64,000 bases of DNA from Pseudomonas hydrolytica (GCF_021495345.1 NZ_CP099397.1:4030001-4094000), one strand, 5' to 3'; shown: positions 28,735 to 40,852, counted from the stretch's first letter. The notes: a model not told the origin generated them from the sequence alone. Made by a program: numbers and translations.

Positions 28735-29289
28735 ATGAAATTCTGCAGCCAGTGCGGCAATCCGGTCAGCCGCATGATCCCGGCGGGGGACAACCGCCTG
28801 CGCCACGTGTGCGGCCACTGCGCCACCGTGCATTACGAGAATCCGCGCATCGTCGCCGGCTGTCTGCCGGTATGGGGCGAGCAGGTGCTGTTGTGTCGTC
28901 GCGCCATCGAGCCGCGCCGGGGTTACTGGACGCTGCCGGCCGGCTTCATGGAAAACGGCGAAACCGTCGAGCAGGCCGCCGCCCGCGAAACCCTGGAGGA
29001 GGCCTGCGCGCGGGTACGCGATCTCAGCCTCTATACCCTGTTCGATCTGCCGCATATCAGCCAGGTGTACATGATGTTTCGCGCCGAGCTGGTCGACCTC
29101 GATTTTGCCGTGGGCGAAGAGAGCCTGGAGGTGCGGCTGTTCACGGAGAGCGAAATCCCCTGGTCGGAGCTGGCTTTCCCCACCATAGGCCGTACCTTAG
29201 AATGTTTCTTCGCCGACCGTCGGCAGAACCTGTTCCCGGTACGCAACGAACCGCTGCAAGCCCTGCGCGCTCACTACCGACCCCGTTGA
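28735..29289 (+). CDS. Nudix hydrolase with N-terminal zinc ribbon
   Basis: This 184-residue protein begins MKFCSQCGNPVSRMIP with four cysteines (CSQC...CGHC, residues about 4-30) forming a zinc ribbon as in NudC-type pyrophosphatases. The Nudix box TLPAGFMENGETVEQAAARETLEEACA is intact. Substrates may be ADP-ribose, NADH or FAD. It is divergent from the other Nudix gene with 151 bases between. Confidence 0.9.
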   Translation: MKFCSQCGNPVSRMIPAGDNRLRHVCGHCATVHYENPRIVAGCLPVWGEQVLLCRRAIEPRRGYWTLPAGFMENGETVEQAAARETLEEACARVRDLSLYTLFDLPHISQVYMMFRAELVDLDFAVGEESLEVRLFTESEIPWSELAFPTIGRTLECFFADRRQNLFPVRNEPLQALRAHYRPR

Positions 29290-29310
29290 CCCCTTGCCGA
29301 GAAGTACCCG

Positions 29311-29814
29311 ATGCGCTGGTTGTTGCCCCTGCTCTGCCTGATCTTCAGCCTCGATGTCCTGGCCAGCACCACGCCGGTGACCAGCAGCCATGCAGTGGAC
29401 AAGGTGCTGGTCCTCAAGTCGGAACGCAAACTGCATCTGCAACGACGCGGCGAGACCATCAAGTCGTACCGCATCTCCCTGGGCAAGCAACCCAACGGCG
29501 CCAAGCAACGCGAGGGCGACCTGCGCACACCGGAAGGTTTCTACTGGATCGACTGGCGCAAGCCGAGCGACAAGTACCAGCTGTCTCTGCACATCTCCTA
29601 CCCCAACGCACGCGATCTGGCTCGGGCCAAGGAAGCCGGCGTACCGCCGGGCAGCATGATCATGATCCACGGCACGCCGCTGGACGAGGAATACCCGGAG
29701 TGGTTCTTCCATACCCTGGACTGGACCGAGGGCTGTATCGCCATGAAGAACGACGACATGCGCGAGGTGTGGAGCCTGGTCAAGGATGGCACGCTGATCG
29801 AAATCAGGCCTTGA
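29311..29814 (+). CDS. L,D-transpeptidase (YkuD domain), exported
   Basis: This 167-residue protein has a signal peptide (MRWLLPLLCLIFSLDVLAS). A YkuD catalytic domain follows, with H in the MIHGTP segment and the catalytic Cys in the TEGCIAMKN segment. It cross-links or edits peptidoglycan peptides or attaches proteins to them. It follows the Nudix gene by 21 bases and ends at a terminator. Confidence 0.92.
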   Translation: MRWLLPLLCLIFSLDVLASTTPVTSSHAVDKVLVLKSERKLHLQRRGETIKSYRISLGKQPNGAKQREGDLRTPEGFYWIDWRKPSDKYQLSLHISYPNARDLARAKEAGVPPGSMIMIHGTPLDEEYPEWFFHTLDWTEGCIAMKNDDMREVWSLVKDGTLIEIRP

Positions 29815-29825
29815 GCCGCTGCATC

Positions 29826-29851
29826 GAAAAAGGCGCCGAGGGCGCCTTTTT
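29826..29851. terminator. Bidirectional rho-independent terminator
   Basis: AAAAAGGCGCC-gag-GGCGCCTTTTT forms a perfect stem between convergent genes. It ends the L,D-transpeptidase transcript and the NIF3-like gene on the other strand. Confidence 0.92.
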
Positions 29852-29860
29852 CATATCGAT

Positions 29861-30178
29861 TCAGAACTGCAGATCGGACAAACGCCAGACGTCGAAAGCC
29901 GGCGTTTCATAAGGGTGGCTCTTCTTCAGGGCCTTGACTGCGTCGTGGATCAACTCGTCGGCGACGACCATCTCCACTTTCCATTCGGCAACCTGCTCGA
30001 TGCTGTCGACCTGGCCGATAAACGGCTGGCTACCTTCCAGAGCGCGGAACTGGCCCTGTCCGAGCACCTGCCAGCAGCAGTTGTCATAACGACCGATGCG
30101 GCCACCACCTGCGGCGAAAACCGCCTTTTTCACCGGCTCCAGGTGGGCTTCCGGTACATAGAAACACAGTTTGTACAT
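29861..30178 (-). CDS. NIF3/YqfO-type small domain protein
   Basis: This 105-residue protein starts at ATG 30178 (MYKLCFYVPE.HLEPVKKAVFAAGGG). Its fold resembles the PII/CutA-like insert of NIF3-family proteins (GRIGRYDNCCWQ, SHPYETPAFDV). Stand-alone copies are common in Pseudomonas and have no defined role. A longer in-frame start has no support. Confidence 0.8.
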   Translation of the reverse strand: MYKLCFYVPEAHLEPVKKAVFAAGGGRIGRYDNCCWQVLGQGQFRALEGSQPFIGQVDSIEQVAEWKVEMVVADELIHDAVKALKKSHPYETPAFDVWRLSDLQF

Positions 30179-30333
30179 CAAGTTCTCCGCAACGGGGCAA
30201 CCGAACAACAGACAAGCCATGACGGCAACATGATGTCACTTTGACATGGGATTGTCTTGAGATCGCCCGCACAAAACTGCACGCAGCATTCAAGGATTCG
30301 CTGCTTTCGACTCGGGCGACAGGCGTGGCGTTC

Positions 30334-30603
30334 TCAGCGGCCAGAGAAAAAGCGTCGCCATTTGTCGGCCAGGCCGGGGGCCGGCGGGCTGTGGCTACCG
30401 TCGCAGTAGGGCAGGTTCGCGGAACGGCTGCAGCGGCATAGCAGCAGACGCTGCTCGCGCTCGGGGCGCAGCCCCAGAGATTGCTGGCAGTCGGGTGTGC
30501 AGTTCGGCATCTCGGGCGAATGCCCGCAGCGGCATAGGCGATGGGTCTCACCGGGTTTCACCAGGCGGACTTCGGGAAGGATGGGGAGAGGATCATCGGC
30601 CAT
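30334..30603 (-). CDS. CDGSH iron-sulfur domain protein
   Basis: This 89-residue protein has two CDGSH-type motifs. The first, CRCGHSPEMPNC, is degenerate. The second is complete: C-x-C-x6-PYCDGSH. It likely binds a 2Fe-2S cluster through three Cys and one His. Its role in redox or iron handling is inferred from the family only. Confidence 0.88.
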   Translation of the reverse strand: MADDPLPILPEVRLVKPGETHRLCRCGHSPEMPNCTPDCQQSLGLRPEREQRLLLCRCSRSANLPYCDGSHSPPAPGLADKWRRFFSGR

Positions 30604-30696
30604 GGCTGGGCCTATGTAGCTTGGATGGAATCCGGGTTAGTGGTGTGAGGGAAACTGCCCCGGATTGTTTCCGGGCTACGGACTCCACGATCGGCT

Positions 30697-30961
30697 CCCT
30701 CTCCCATTTATTGGGGGCACGCCTAGTGGAGAGGGCTGGGGAGAGGGTTCGATATTGGCCATAACGCCCTCTCCCGCCCTACCGATATCTCCGGTGTTAT
30801 ATCTGCAAGCTCAAGCTGAATCGGAGCGCGGCTTTTGCCCTCTCCCGCCCTTCGGGCACCCCGCTCCGCGCCCCGGCCTGATCGCTTCGCGATCAGGCGC
30901 TCATCGGCGCAGGAAGCAGTGCTTCCAAAGCGCGCCTCTTCGCCTCATAAATGGGAGAGGG
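30697..30961. repeat. 265-bp element bounded by perfect 15-bp inverted repeats
   Basis: CCCTCTCCCATTTAT at 30697-30711 is the exact complement of ATAAATGGGAGAGGG at 30947-30961. Inside are more CCCTCTCCC/GGAGAGGG blocks and a perfect 9-bp hairpin CCTGATCGC-ttc-GCGATCAGG (30877-30897). There is no ORF of note and no obvious target-site duplication. It could be a non-autonomous mobile element (MITE-like) or a composite REP-type repeat in the gap between the CDGSH gene and purL. The rest of the 386-base gap holds only a small hairpin after purL (GGCCGCGTAGCGGCC region). Confidence 0.5.
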
Positions 30962-30989
30962 TCAGCAGAAGGCCGCTACGCGGCCGTTG

Positions 30990-33900
30990 TTAATCCACCC
31001 AGACGCGGGCGTTGCGGAACATGCGCATCCAGCCGCCGTCTTCCTGCCACTCGTCCGGGCGCCAGGAGTTCTGCACGGCGCGGAACACCCGCTCCGGGTG
31101 CGGCATCATGATGGTCACGCGGCCGTCGCGGCTGGTCAGGCCGGTGATCCCGCGCGGCGACCCGTTGGGGTTGGCCGGGTAGGCTTCGGTGACCTTGCCG
31201 TGGTTGTCCACGTAGCGCAGGGCCACGGTGCCGGACAGATCGGCCTCCAGCAGCGCTTCCTCGCTTTCGAACTCGGCATGGCCTTCGCCGTGGGCGATGG
31301 CGATCGGCAGGCGCGAACCGGCCATGCCCTGCAGGAAGATCGACGCCGACTCCTGGATCTGCACCATGGCCACGCGCGCTTCGAACTGCTCGGAGCGGTT
31401 GCGCACGAAGTGCGGCCAGAACTCGGTGCCCGGAATCAGCTCGTGCAGGTTGCTCATCATCTGGCAGCCGTTGCACACACCGAGGGCGAAGCTGTCCTTG
31501 CGCTCGAAGAAGGCCTGGAAGCCGTCGCGGGCACGGGCGTTGAACAGAATCGACTTGGCCCAGCCCTCACCGGCGCCGAGCACGTCGCCGTAGGAGAAGC
31601 CGCCGCAGGCCACCAGGCCCTTGAATTCTTCCAGGCTGACGCGGCCAGCCAGGATGTCGCTCATATGCACGTCGATGGCGGCGAAACCGGCGCGGTCGAA
31701 CGCGGCAGCCATTTCCACCTGACCGTTGACGCCCTGCTCACGCAGGATCGCCACCTGCGGACGCACGCCCTTCTTGATGTAGGGGGCGGCGATGTCCTGG
31801 TTGACGTCGAAGCCGAGCTTGACCGACAGACCGGGGTTGTCCTCCTCCAGCAGCAGGTCGAATTCCTGGTCGGCGCCCTGGGCGTTGTCGCGCAGGCGCT
31901 GGATGCGGTAGCTGGTTTCGGCCCACTGACGCTGCAGCAGGCGGCGCTCGCCGGCGAACACCGGCTCGCCATTGAAGCTGATGCTGACCTCGCTGTTGTT
32001 CACCGCCTGGCCGATCACGGCGACGCAGTCGTCCAGACCGGCGGCGCTGAACTGCGCCAGCACTTCCGGGGTGGCATCCTGGCGCACCTGGATCACCGCG
32101 CCCAGCTCTTCGTTGAACAGCACGGCCGGCAGCTCGGAAGCGTTATCAGCCAGCGCATCGAGATTCAGCGATAGGCCGCAGTGGCCGGCAAAGGCCATTT
32201 CCAGCACGGTGGTCAGCAGGCCGCCATCGGAACGGTCGTGGTAGGCCAGCAGGTGGCCGTCGGCGTTGAGGCCCTGGATCACGGCGAAGAAGGCCTTGAG
32301 GTCTTCGGCGTCGTCGAGGTCCGGCACCTGCTGGCCGATCTGCGCATAGACCTGCGCCAGGATCGAAGCACCCATGCGGTTCTGGCCGCGGCCCAAGTCG
32401 ATCAGGATCAGATCGGTCTCGCCCTTGTCCATGCGCAGTTGCGGGGTCAGGGTCTGGCGGATGTCCTGCACCGGAGCGAAGCCGGAGATCACCAGCGACA
32501 GCGGCGCGGTCACGCTCTTGTCGACGCCCTCTTCCTGCCAGCGGGTCTTCATGGACATGGAGTCCTTGCCCACCGGAATGGTGATGCCAAGCTGCGGGCA
32601 CAGCTCCATACCCACGGCCTTGACGGTGTCGTACAGGCGGGCGTCTTCGCCCGGGTGGCCGGCGGCAGCCATCCAGTTGGCCGACAACTTGATGTCGGAC
32701 AGCTTGCCGATACGCGCCGCGGCCAGGTTGGTGATGGTCTCACCGACGGCCATACGGCCCGACGCAGGCGCATCCAGCAGCGCCAGCGGCGTGCGCTCGC
32801 CCATGGCCATGGCTTCGCCGGTATAGACGTCGAAGCTGGTGGCGGTGACGGCGCAGTCGGCCACCGGCACCTGCCAGGGGCCGACCATCTGGTCGCGCGC
32901 CACCAGACCGGTGATGGTGCGGTCGCCGATGGTGATCAAAAAGCTCTTGCTGGCCACGGCCGGGTGACGCAGCACACGGCCCAGCGCTTCTTCGATGTCG
33001 ACGCTGGCGGCGTTGAAGTCATCGCCCTGCTCGGCTTCGCGGCTGACGCTGCGATGCATGCGCGGTGGTTTGCCCAGCAGCACCTCCAGCGGCATGTCCA
33101 CCGGAGTGTTATTGAAGTGACTGTCGGTGACGGTCAGGTGCGGTTCGGCGGTGGCCTCACCGACCACGGCGAAGGGGCAACGCTCGCGTTCGCAGATGGC
33201 CTGGAAGCGCTCGAAGTCGGCCGCATCGACGGACAGCACGTAACGCTCCTGCGACTCGTTGCACCAGATCTCGTGCGGGGCCATGCCCGGCTCGTCGTTG
33301 GGTACCTTGCGCAGCTCGAAGCGACCGCCACGACCGCCGTCGTTGATCAGCTCCGGCAGGGCGTTGGAGATGCCGCCGGCGCCAACGTCGTGGATGAACT
33401 TGATCGGGTTGGCTTCGCCCAGCTGCCAGCAGCGGTCGATGACCTCCTGGCAGCGACGTTCCATTTCCGGGTTCTCGCGCTGCACCGAGGCGAAGTCCAG
33501 GTCGGCCGAGCTGGCGCCGGTGGCCATCGAGGAAGCAGCGCCGCCGCCCAGACCGATGAGCATGGCCGGGCCGCCGAGCACGATCAGCTTGGCGCCAACC
33601 GAGATCTCGCCCTTCTGCACATGGTTTTCGCGGATGTTGCCGAGGCCGCCGGCGAGCATGATCGGCTTGTGGTAGCCGCGCACTTCTTCGCCACGCGGGC
33701 TGTTGACCGCCTGCTCGAAGGTACGGAAGTAGCCGTTGAGTGCCGGACGACCGAACTCGTTATTGAACGCGGCGCCGCCCAGCGGGCCTTCGATCATGAT
33801 GTCCAGCGCGCTGACGATGCGCTCGGGCTTGCCGTAGGGCTTTTCCCAGGGCTGGAGGAAATCGGGGATATTCAGGTTGGAAACCGAGAAACCGGTCAGA

Positions 33901-34886
33901 CCGGCCTTGGGCTTGGCGCCACGACCGGTGGCGCCTTCGTCGCGAATCTCACCGCCGGAGCCGGTGGAGGCGCCCGGGAACGGCGCGATGGCAGTCGGGT
34001 GGTTGTGCGTCTCCACCTTCATCAGGATATGCACCGGCTCCTGCACCGCGCCGTACTGGCGGGTTTCCGGATTGGGGAAGAAACGCCCGGCGGTGAAGCC
34101 TTCGATGACCGAGGCGTTGTCCTTGTAGGCGGACAGCACGCCTTCGCTGTGCATCTGGTAGGTGTTCTTGATCATGCCGAACAGCGACTTGTCCTGGCTT
34201 TCGCCATCGATGTCCCAGCTGGCATTGAAGATCTTGTGGCGGCAGTGCTCGGAGTTGGCCTGGGCAAACATCATCAGTTCGATGTCGTGCGGGTTGCGCC
34301 CCAGGTCATTGAAGCTCTTGACCAGGTAGTCGATTTCGTCCTCGGCCAGGGCCAGGCCCAAGTCCTGGTTGGCCTGCTCCAGCGCGGCGCGGCCACCGCC
34401 GAGCACGTCCACGGCGGTCAGCGGCTTGGGCTCGGCGTGGCTGAACAGCGCGGCAGCATCCTCGAGGGCACTCAGCACCAGCTGAGTCATGCGGTCATGC
34501 AGCAGAGCGGCGACGGCGGCGCTGTCGGCTTCGCTCAGCTCGCCGCTGACGTAATAGGCGATGCCGCGCTCCAGACGCTGGATCTTGCCCAGGCCGCAGT
34601 TGCGGGCAATGTCGCTGGCCTTGCTCGACCAGGGCGAGATGGTGCCGAAGCGCGGAATGGTCAGAAACAGTTTGCCGCTGGGCTCCTGCACCGGCACGCT
34701 CGGGCCGTACTTGAGCAGCCGCGCCAGCACTTGTTCCTCATCGGCGTTGAGCACGCCGGTGACGTCGGCGAAATGCGCGAACTCGGCGTACAGCCCGGTC
34801 ACGGCCGGCACCTTGCTGGTCAGTTGCTCAAGCAATTTGCCATGGCGGAAAGCGGAAAGGGCGGGAGCGCCGCGCAGAATCAACAT
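30990..34886 (-). CDS. purL: Phosphoribosylformylglycinamidine synthase (large PurL)
   Basis: This 1298-residue single-chain FGAM synthase of the gamma-proteobacterial type is complete. The N-terminal domain, two PurM-like halves and a C-terminal glutaminase are all present. The glutaminase nucleophile Cys is in [10 protein letters not shown] and the catalytic His-Glu in [10 protein letters not shown]. It converts FGAR, glutamine and ATP to FGAM. ATG 34886 begins [17 protein letters not shown], the standard start. Confidence 0.98.
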   Translation of the reverse strand: MLILRGAPALSAFRHGKLLEQLTSKVPAVTGLYAEFAHFADVTGVLNADEEQVLARLLKYGPSVPVQEPSGKLFLTIPRFGTISPWSSKASDIARNCGLGKIQRLERGIAYYVSGELSEADSAAVAALLHDRMTQLVLSALEDAAALFSHAEPKPLTAVDVLGGGRAALEQANQDLGLALAEDEIDYLVKSFNDLGRNPHDIELMMFAQANSEHCRHKIFNASWDIDGESQDKSLFGMIKNTYQMHSEGVLSAYKDNASVIEGFTAGRFFPNPETRQYGAVQEPVHILMKVETHNHPTAIAPFPGASTGSGGEIRDEGATGRGAKPKAGLTGFSVSNLNIPDFLQPWEKPYGKPERIVSALDIMIEGPLGGAAFNNEFGRPALNGYFRTFEQAVNSPRGEEVRGYHKPIMLAGGLGNIRENHVQKGEISVGAKLIVLGGPAMLIGLGGGAASSMATGASSADLDFASVQRENPEMERRCQEVIDRCWQLGEANPIKFIHDVGAGGISNALPELINDGGRGGRFELRKVPNDEPGMAPHEIWCNESQERYVLSVDAADFERFQAICERERCPFAVVGEATAEPHLTVTDSHFNNTPVDMPLEVLLGKPPRMHRSVSREAEQGDDFNAASVDIEEALGRVLRHPAVASKSFLITIGDRTITGLVARDQMVGPWQVPVADCAVTATSFDVYTGEAMAMGERTPLALLDAPASGRMAVGETITNLAAARIGKLSDIKLSANWMAAAGHPGEDARLYDTVKAVGMELCPQLGITIPVGKDSMSMKTRWQEEGVDKSVTAPLSLVISGFAPVQDIRQTLTPQLRMDKGETDLILIDLGRGQNRMGASILAQVYAQIGQQVPDLDDAEDLKAFFAVIQGLNADGHLLAYHDRSDGGLLTTVLEMAFAGHCGLSLNLDALADNASELPAVLFNEELGAVIQVRQDATPEVLAQFSAAGLDDCVAVIGQAVNNSEVSISFNGEPVFAGERRLLQRQWAETSYRIQRLRDNAQGADQEFDLLLEEDNPGLSVKLGFDVNQDIAAPYIKKGVRPQVAILREQGVNGQVEMAAAFDRAGFAAIDVHMSDILAGRVSLEEFKGLVACGGFSYGDVLGAGEGWAKSILFNARARDGFQAFFERKDSFALGVCNGCQMMSNLHELIPGTEFWPHFVRNRSEQFEARVAMVQIQESASIFLQGMAGSRLPIAIAHGEGHAEFESEEALLEADLSGTVALRYVDNHGKVTEAYPANPNGSPRGITGLTSRDGRVTIMMPHPERVFRAVQNSWRPDEWQEDGGWMRMFRNARVWVD

Positions 34887-34940
34887 CGTCGGAACAGCCT
34901 CTGGGAAGGAGATGCTAGGAGGCCGTGCATTCTAGCCTAA

Positions 34941-36518
<1,578 letters not shown>

Positions 36519-36520
36519 AC

Positions 36521-36988
36521 CTACAGCAGGTTCTGATTACCCACCGCGCAGCGACTCTGCGCACGCCTGGCCGCCGGCAAGCGGGCCAGGGTCGAGGCGC
36601 ACTGCGCCTGACTGGGCATGCGCTCGACCTTGAGCTTGGCGTTCTCGTCGATCCCGATCAGATAGGGGTGCGAGTAGCGCGCACGATCATTCCAGCCACT
36701 GAAGCGCTGCGTGCTGAATACGCAGCGATAGTCCAGGTGGCCGGCAAAGCCCTGGAAGCGATCGCGCATGAAGATATGGTGATAACGCTGCCAATCGCGA
36801 TCTCGCTGCCCCACGCGCACCGCTTCCTGGCAATCCTCCAGCGTGGTGATCTGCGGCTCATGCAGGAAAATGCTCTGCGCCAGGTTGGAGCCACCCAGCT
36901 GCACGGTGGCCAAGAGATACACATCCGCCTCATCCGCCACCGCCGACGCCGCGACCATGGCCAGCAGGCCCATCATCCGTTTCATCAT
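36521..36988 (-). CDS. Hypothetical exported protein
   Basis: This 155-residue protein starts at ATG 36988 (MMKRMMGLLAMVAASAVA..) with AAGGAA upstream and a short signal peptide ending near residue 18. The mature part has four cysteines, one pair probably disulfide-linked (EDCQEAV, DYRCVFS). I do not recognise a family. Its stop is 2 bases from the convergent mltF stop, and tadA lies upstream in the same direction. Confidence 0.65.
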   Translation of the reverse strand: MMKRMMGLLAMVAASAVADEADVYLLATVQLGGSNLAQSIFLHEPQITTLEDCQEAVRVGQRDRDWQRYHHIFMRDRFQGFAGHLDYRCVFSTQRFSGWNDRARYSHPYLIGIDENAKLKVERMPSQAQCASTLARLPAARRAQSRCAVGNQNLL

Positions 36989-37008
36989 GTTCCTTTCCTT
37001 TGCGGCGC

Positions 37009-37485
37009 TCAGCCCCGCCGAGCCTTGAAGAAATCCTTGAGCAGCGCCCCGCTTTCCTCGGCCAGCAGCCCCCCCTCCACCAGCACCCGGTGGTTGAGAA
37101 AGCCCTGGTCGAAGAACTGCCCCTGACTGATCGCCACCCCGGCCCGCGGCTCGCTGGCGGCGTACACCACACGGGCGATGCGCGCATGCACGATGAGGCC
37201 GGCGCACATGCTGCAGGGTTCCAGGGTGACATACAGCGTGCTGCCGGGCAGCCGATAGTTCTGCACGCTCTGCGCCGCAGCGCGGATCGCCACCATCTCG
37301 GCATGGGCACTGGGATCGTGACGCAGAATCGGGCAATTGAAGCCCTGCCCCACCACCTCGCCGTCCTGCACCAGCACCGCACCGACCGGCACCTCGCCCT
37401 GCTCCGCGCCCAGGCGCGCCTGCGCCAGCGCCAGGCGCATGAAGTGCTCGTCACGCGAGCGGTCGATGATCTGCGGTCTTTTCAT
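37009..37485 (-). CDS. tadA: tRNA(adenine34) deaminase TadA
   Basis: This 158-residue zinc-dependent deaminase has the catalytic H-A-E in SAHAEMVAIR and the PCSMCAG zinc motif. It converts A34 to inosine in tRNA-Arg. ATG 37485 (MKRPQIIDRSRDEHFMRLAL) is the normal start. The exported protein gene follows at a 20-base gap. Confidence 0.95.
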   Translation of the reverse strand: MKRPQIIDRSRDEHFMRLALAQARLGAEQGEVPVGAVLVQDGEVVGQGFNCPILRHDPSAHAEMVAIRAAAQSVQNYRLPGSTLYVTLEPCSMCAGLIVHARIARVVYAASEPRAGVAISQGQFFDQGFLNHRVLVEGGLLAEESGALLKDFFKARRG

Positions 37486-37538
37486 GGCATCAATCCGTAG
37501 GGCGGCCAGGCGAAGCGGGCCGGAAAACGGCGCACACC

Positions 37539-38909
37539 CTACACCACTTCGATGGCCGCCATCAGCCCCGTCTCCATATGGTCGACCACATGGCAATGGA
37601 ACATCCACACCCCGGGATTATCGGCGACCAGGGCGATGCGCGCCGTTTCGTTCTTGCCCAGCAGGTAGGTGTCGGTGAAATACGGAATGATCTTGCGCCG
37701 ATCCGAACCCAGCACCTTGAAGGTCATGCCGTGCAGGTGGATCGGGTGCTGGTACTGCGCCATGTTGCGCAGCACGAAGATGTAGTGCCCGTTCTTCTTC
37801 AGCGTGGCGATGGGGCGATCTGCACAGGTCTTGTCATTGATGTCCCAGGCCTGGCCGTTGATCTGCCAGTACCTGTAGCTGCCACCACGCTCGACATCGC
37901 CGGACGGCGTCGCCGCCCACTCGAAGTTGAAACGCAGGGTCTCGGCGCGTGCCAGATCCGGCTCGGCGACGGGATTGGCCGGTAGCGGCGGCGGCCAGTC
38001 AGCCGCGCCCTCCGCGCTGGCAACGCTCCTAAACGTGGCGAGGCGCAGCGGACCATTGCGCAGGGGCAACTCCTGCCCAGGCGCCGGGACCCTGAGCGCC
38101 AGATCGATGCGCATGCCCGGCCCCAGCCAGTACTCCTTGCCCAGCGGCCGCGGCTGCACCGGATTGCCATCCAGGGCATAGATGCGCGCCTCGCCGCCCG
38201 GCAGGTTGAGACGGTAGGTGATGGTGTTGTCGACATTGATCAGGCGCAGGCGCACCACCTGCCCTGCTGGCAATTCGAGAGTCGGATTGGGCTGGCCGTT
38301 GATGGTGTTCAGCCGTCCGCGCGTACCTTCGCGCGCCGCCTGGCGCGGCACCAGAAACTCGCTGAAGGCGCCCTGCTCATCGATATGCCAGGTCTTCAGG
38401 CTCAGCGTGCGCTCATGGCGGAAGCCGGTCGGCTCGCGCTCCTCGACGATCAGCGGCCCCACCAGGCCACGCCCCAGCTGCTCGGCGCTGGCGGTATGCG
38501 GGTGGTACCAGAAGCTGCCGGCGTCATGGCAGATGAAGTCGTAGTCGAAGTATTCGCCCGGCAGTACCGGCGCCTGGGAGACGTAGGGCACGCCGTCCAT
38601 CTCCAGCGGCAGACGAATGCCGTGCCAGTGGATGGTGCTCTGCACGTCCAGCTTGTTGATGAAGCGCACCCGCAGTCGCTCGCCCTGACGGCAACGCAGC
38701 TCCAACCCCGGCGCCTGGCCGCCATAGGCCCAGGCCGGCGTCTTCTGCCCCGGCACCAGTTCCAGATCCAGCGGCGCGGCGATCAGCTCGTAATCGTGCG
38801 TGGCAATATTCTCCGGACGCCCCAGCCAATAACGCACACCACCGACGCCCAACCCGGCTACACCCAGGCCAGCCAGCCCGGCGAGCACCTGCCTGCGGGT
38901 AAACGACAT
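37539..38909 (-). CDS. Tat-exported multicopper oxidase
   Basis: This 456-residue protein begins MSFTRRQVLAGLAG, a twin-arginine signal. Copper motifs are all visible: HWHG near residue 90, HPHT in the SFWYHPHT segment, the T1 HPIHLHG block, and the C-terminal MFHCHVVDHMETGLM type-1 block. Such enzymes oxidise metals such as Cu(I) or phenolics. I chose ATG 38909 because GAGG is six bases upstream; the longer start MRMKMSF has no good site. No copper-resistance genes are adjacent. Confidence 0.92.
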   Translation of the reverse strand: MSFTRRQVLAGLAGLGVAGLGVGGVRYWLGRPENIATHDYELIAAPLDLELVPGQKTPAWAYGGQAPGLELRCRQGERLRVRFINKLDVQSTIHWHGIRLPLEMDGVPYVSQAPVLPGEYFDYDFICHDAGSFWYHPHTASAEQLGRGLVGPLIVEEREPTGFRHERTLSLKTWHIDEQGAFSEFLVPRQAAREGTRGRLNTINGQPNPTLELPAGQVVRLRLINVDNTITYRLNLPGGEARIYALDGNPVQPRPLGKEYWLGPGMRIDLALRVPAPGQELPLRNGPLRLATFRSVASAEGAADWPPPLPANPVAEPDLARAETLRFNFEWAATPSGDVERGGSYRYWQINGQAWDINDKTCADRPIATLKKNGHYIFVLRNMAQYQHPIHLHGMTFKVLGSDRRKIIPYFTDTYLLGKNETARIALVADNPGVWMFHCHVVDHMETGLMAAIEVV

Positions 38910-39088
38910 CTTCATCCTCAACTCGTGAGCATACTCAATTGCGGTATCTTCTCATTTTCATGGATAGCCAGACGAGCACCCTGACAAAGACAAATTGCCG
39001 CGGCAGATACTGCGAGATAGCGCCGATAAACGGCGGGGTTCAACAGGGTAAGATTGCCAAGGAATCAACAGGAAGCACTCATCAGGAC

Positions 39089-39559
39089 ATGGACAGTTTC
39101 TTCTTCGACGCCCCCTTGGGCATCATGATCGTGGCGATCACGCCACTGATCCTGCTTATGTGGATTGGGCTAATGGCCGCGTTCGGCGAGGCGATCTGGT
39201 CCGACTGCTACAGGCTTGGCCGGCCGCACGACATCGTGAAAGCGTCGATCATCGATCAAAAACTCGTAGAAGCACGTATCAGCGCTGGCAAAACCACGAT
39301 GGTAAGCCTCAAGTACGTCTATCGCCTGCGTTACGAGTACGAACAACGCACCTACGAAGTTGAGCATCTCGTGTCCGACAAAGAACATGTCGAGCTCAAC
39401 GAACAGGCCGGCACCTTTCTGCTTTACGTTCCCAAAGCGAACCCTGCCGATGCCACTCCCGAATCCCCAAACGCCGCATCGCCCTTCGCCGCAATGGCGC
39501 TGATGCTCATGAGCTACCTCATCTGGGAAGCTGCACCGACGCTGCTTACAGGGTACTGA
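39089..39559 (+). CDS. Membrane protein, DUF3592-like
   Basis: This 156-residue protein has a TM helix at about 8-32, a soluble beta-rich middle (about 45-122, with VSLKYVYRLRYEYEQRTYEV) and a C-terminal hydrophobic helix (about 130-152). The beta-rich middle between two helices resembles DUF3592 proteins. The start ATG 39089 is preceded by AGGAAG about 18 bases upstream and GGAC nearer. The next gene lies 2 bases on. Function is unknown. Confidence 0.7.
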   Translation: MDSFFFDAPLGIMIVAITPLILLMWIGLMAAFGEAIWSDCYRLGRPHDIVKASIIDQKLVEARISAGKTTMVSLKYVYRLRYEYEQRTYEVEHLVSDKEHVELNEQAGTFLLYVPKANPADATPESPNAASPFAAMALMLMSYLIWEAAPTLLTGY

Positions 39560-39561
39560 TC

Positions 39562-40077
39562 ATGATCGTGCTCTTCATCCTGCTCGGCGGCCTGCTGTGG
39601 CTGATCAGCCTGCTGCTATTCGCCTTTGCCGCCTGGGCCTTTTACAAGCTGGCGCAGCTGCTCTGGGAAAAAATCCGCAGAGCCTTGCTGCGTCCAGGCA
39701 CGGCGCAAATCACATCCTATGAAGTTTTCACACCCGACCTGGAAGACATTCACTTCCAGGACAGCCGCCCGCAAGTCCGCCTCGAGTTGGACTGCGAGCG
39801 ACATGGTCAGCGCTTTCAGATATCCCTCGGCCCGCTGACGTGCGAGGAGTTGTTCCCCGCACTGGATCTGCCCGCACATCATGTCGCCTGCTGGCTGAGC
39901 GATGAGGATTGGCGCCAGATGCTGGAAAATCGCTGGATCACCATCGCCTGCGACTGGCAGCAGCGCAAAGCGATACTCACCAGCCAGATTCGAGAAGACA
40001 GACGCATGCTGCTGATCGGTTTTCTGAGCCTGAGCATGTTCGCCCTCCTGGTGACGCTGTCATTGCTGCAGAGCTGA
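39562..40077 (+). CDS. Hypothetical membrane protein
   Basis: This 171-residue protein has a hydrophobic N-terminal segment (about 1-32, IVLFILLGGLLWLISLLLF), a polar central domain and a C-terminal TM helix (about 145-168). It is tightly linked to the DUF3592-like gene, so the two likely act together. I recognise no domain. Confidence 0.65.
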   Translation: MIVLFILLGGLLWLISLLLFAFAAWAFYKLAQLLWEKIRRALLRPGTAQITSYEVFTPDLEDIHFQDSRPQVRLELDCERHGQRFQISLGPLTCEELFPALDLPAHHVACWLSDEDWRQMLENRWITIACDWQQRKAILTSQIREDRRMLLIGFLSLSMFALLVTLSLLQS

Positions 40078-40138
40078 CTGTCCACGGAGCTACTCAAGGT
40101 ATTCGCGGCCCGCCATCCACCCCGGCAGAGTTCTCCGT

Positions 40139-40765
40139 TCAATCGCACTCAGGTACCTGAGCCATGGTCATGCCGCCACCGAAATTGGCAATGGGCCGCA
40201 TGACCAGACGACAACCGCCCTCTGCCTCCTGAACGCCTTGCGCCGCAAGGGATTCGCGCTTGACCCGATAATCGAAAGTCAGGGTAGTGCCGGCAGGCAC
40301 ACCGCCTTCCTCGCGCGCCGACGTGACACGCACCTCCAGTCGTACCTCAGTCGGGCTGAAAGTGCCGGAAAAGAGGAAGGTACGTCCGTCGCTGATACCG
40401 CCACCGCTGACACGCCCGTCGGCACTGATGCTCACCTGCACGTCACCCGGCTCGCTGCGCCAACCTGCATCGTCATAAAGACCTGGAATAGTGAGCTCGG
40501 TCTGCGTGGTGCTGTCCGGAACCTTGCCCCGCAGCTGCAGACTCGCCTTACCCGGCGCACTGCGCTCCAGCAATACGCTTCCCTTCCCGTAGTGGCTGTC
40601 CGGTTTGCCGGAGGGAGGTGCCACCTTGAAGTCGACTCGACCGGTGTAAGGGCGCTCGCCGAAAAGCTCAATTACATCCTGAGCCAAGCTGCAGGGAGCC
40701 ACGGCCAGCAGCAGAGCGGCCAGGAAAGTGCGCGAGCACGAGGCAGATGGCGAGTTGACGGACAT
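40139..40765 (-). CDS. Hypothetical exported protein, beta-rich
   Basis: This 208-residue protein starts at ATG 40765 with a signal peptide ending near SLAQD (residue about 29). The mature part is rich in beta-forming segments (GRVDFKVAPPSGKPDSHYGKGSV..., TFLFSGTFSPTEVRLEVRVTSA). I do not recognise a domain. It is the last gene before the island boundary and is flanked upstream by the guaA terminator. Confidence 0.65.
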   Translation of the reverse strand: MSVNSPSASCSRTFLAALLLAVAPCSLAQDVIELFGERPYTGRVDFKVAPPSGKPDSHYGKGSVLLERSAPGKASLQLRGKVPDSTTQTELTIPGLYDDAGWRSEPGDVQVSISADGRVSGGGISDGRTFLFSGTFSPTEVRLEVRVTSAREEGGVPAGTTLTFDYRVKRESLAAQGVQEAEGGCRLVMRPIANFGGGMTMAQVPECD

Positions 40766-40852
40766 GAGCGCTTCCTTTTTGCCAAGTAAAAGCCTAACCC
40801 TAGCCAAAGCGCTCGGCGGACGACAGAAAACGCGCCACATACCCCGAAAAAC

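Noticed and set aside
32181..34940. A 919-residue plus-strand frame
   Set aside because: It is antisense to purL, which is unambiguous.
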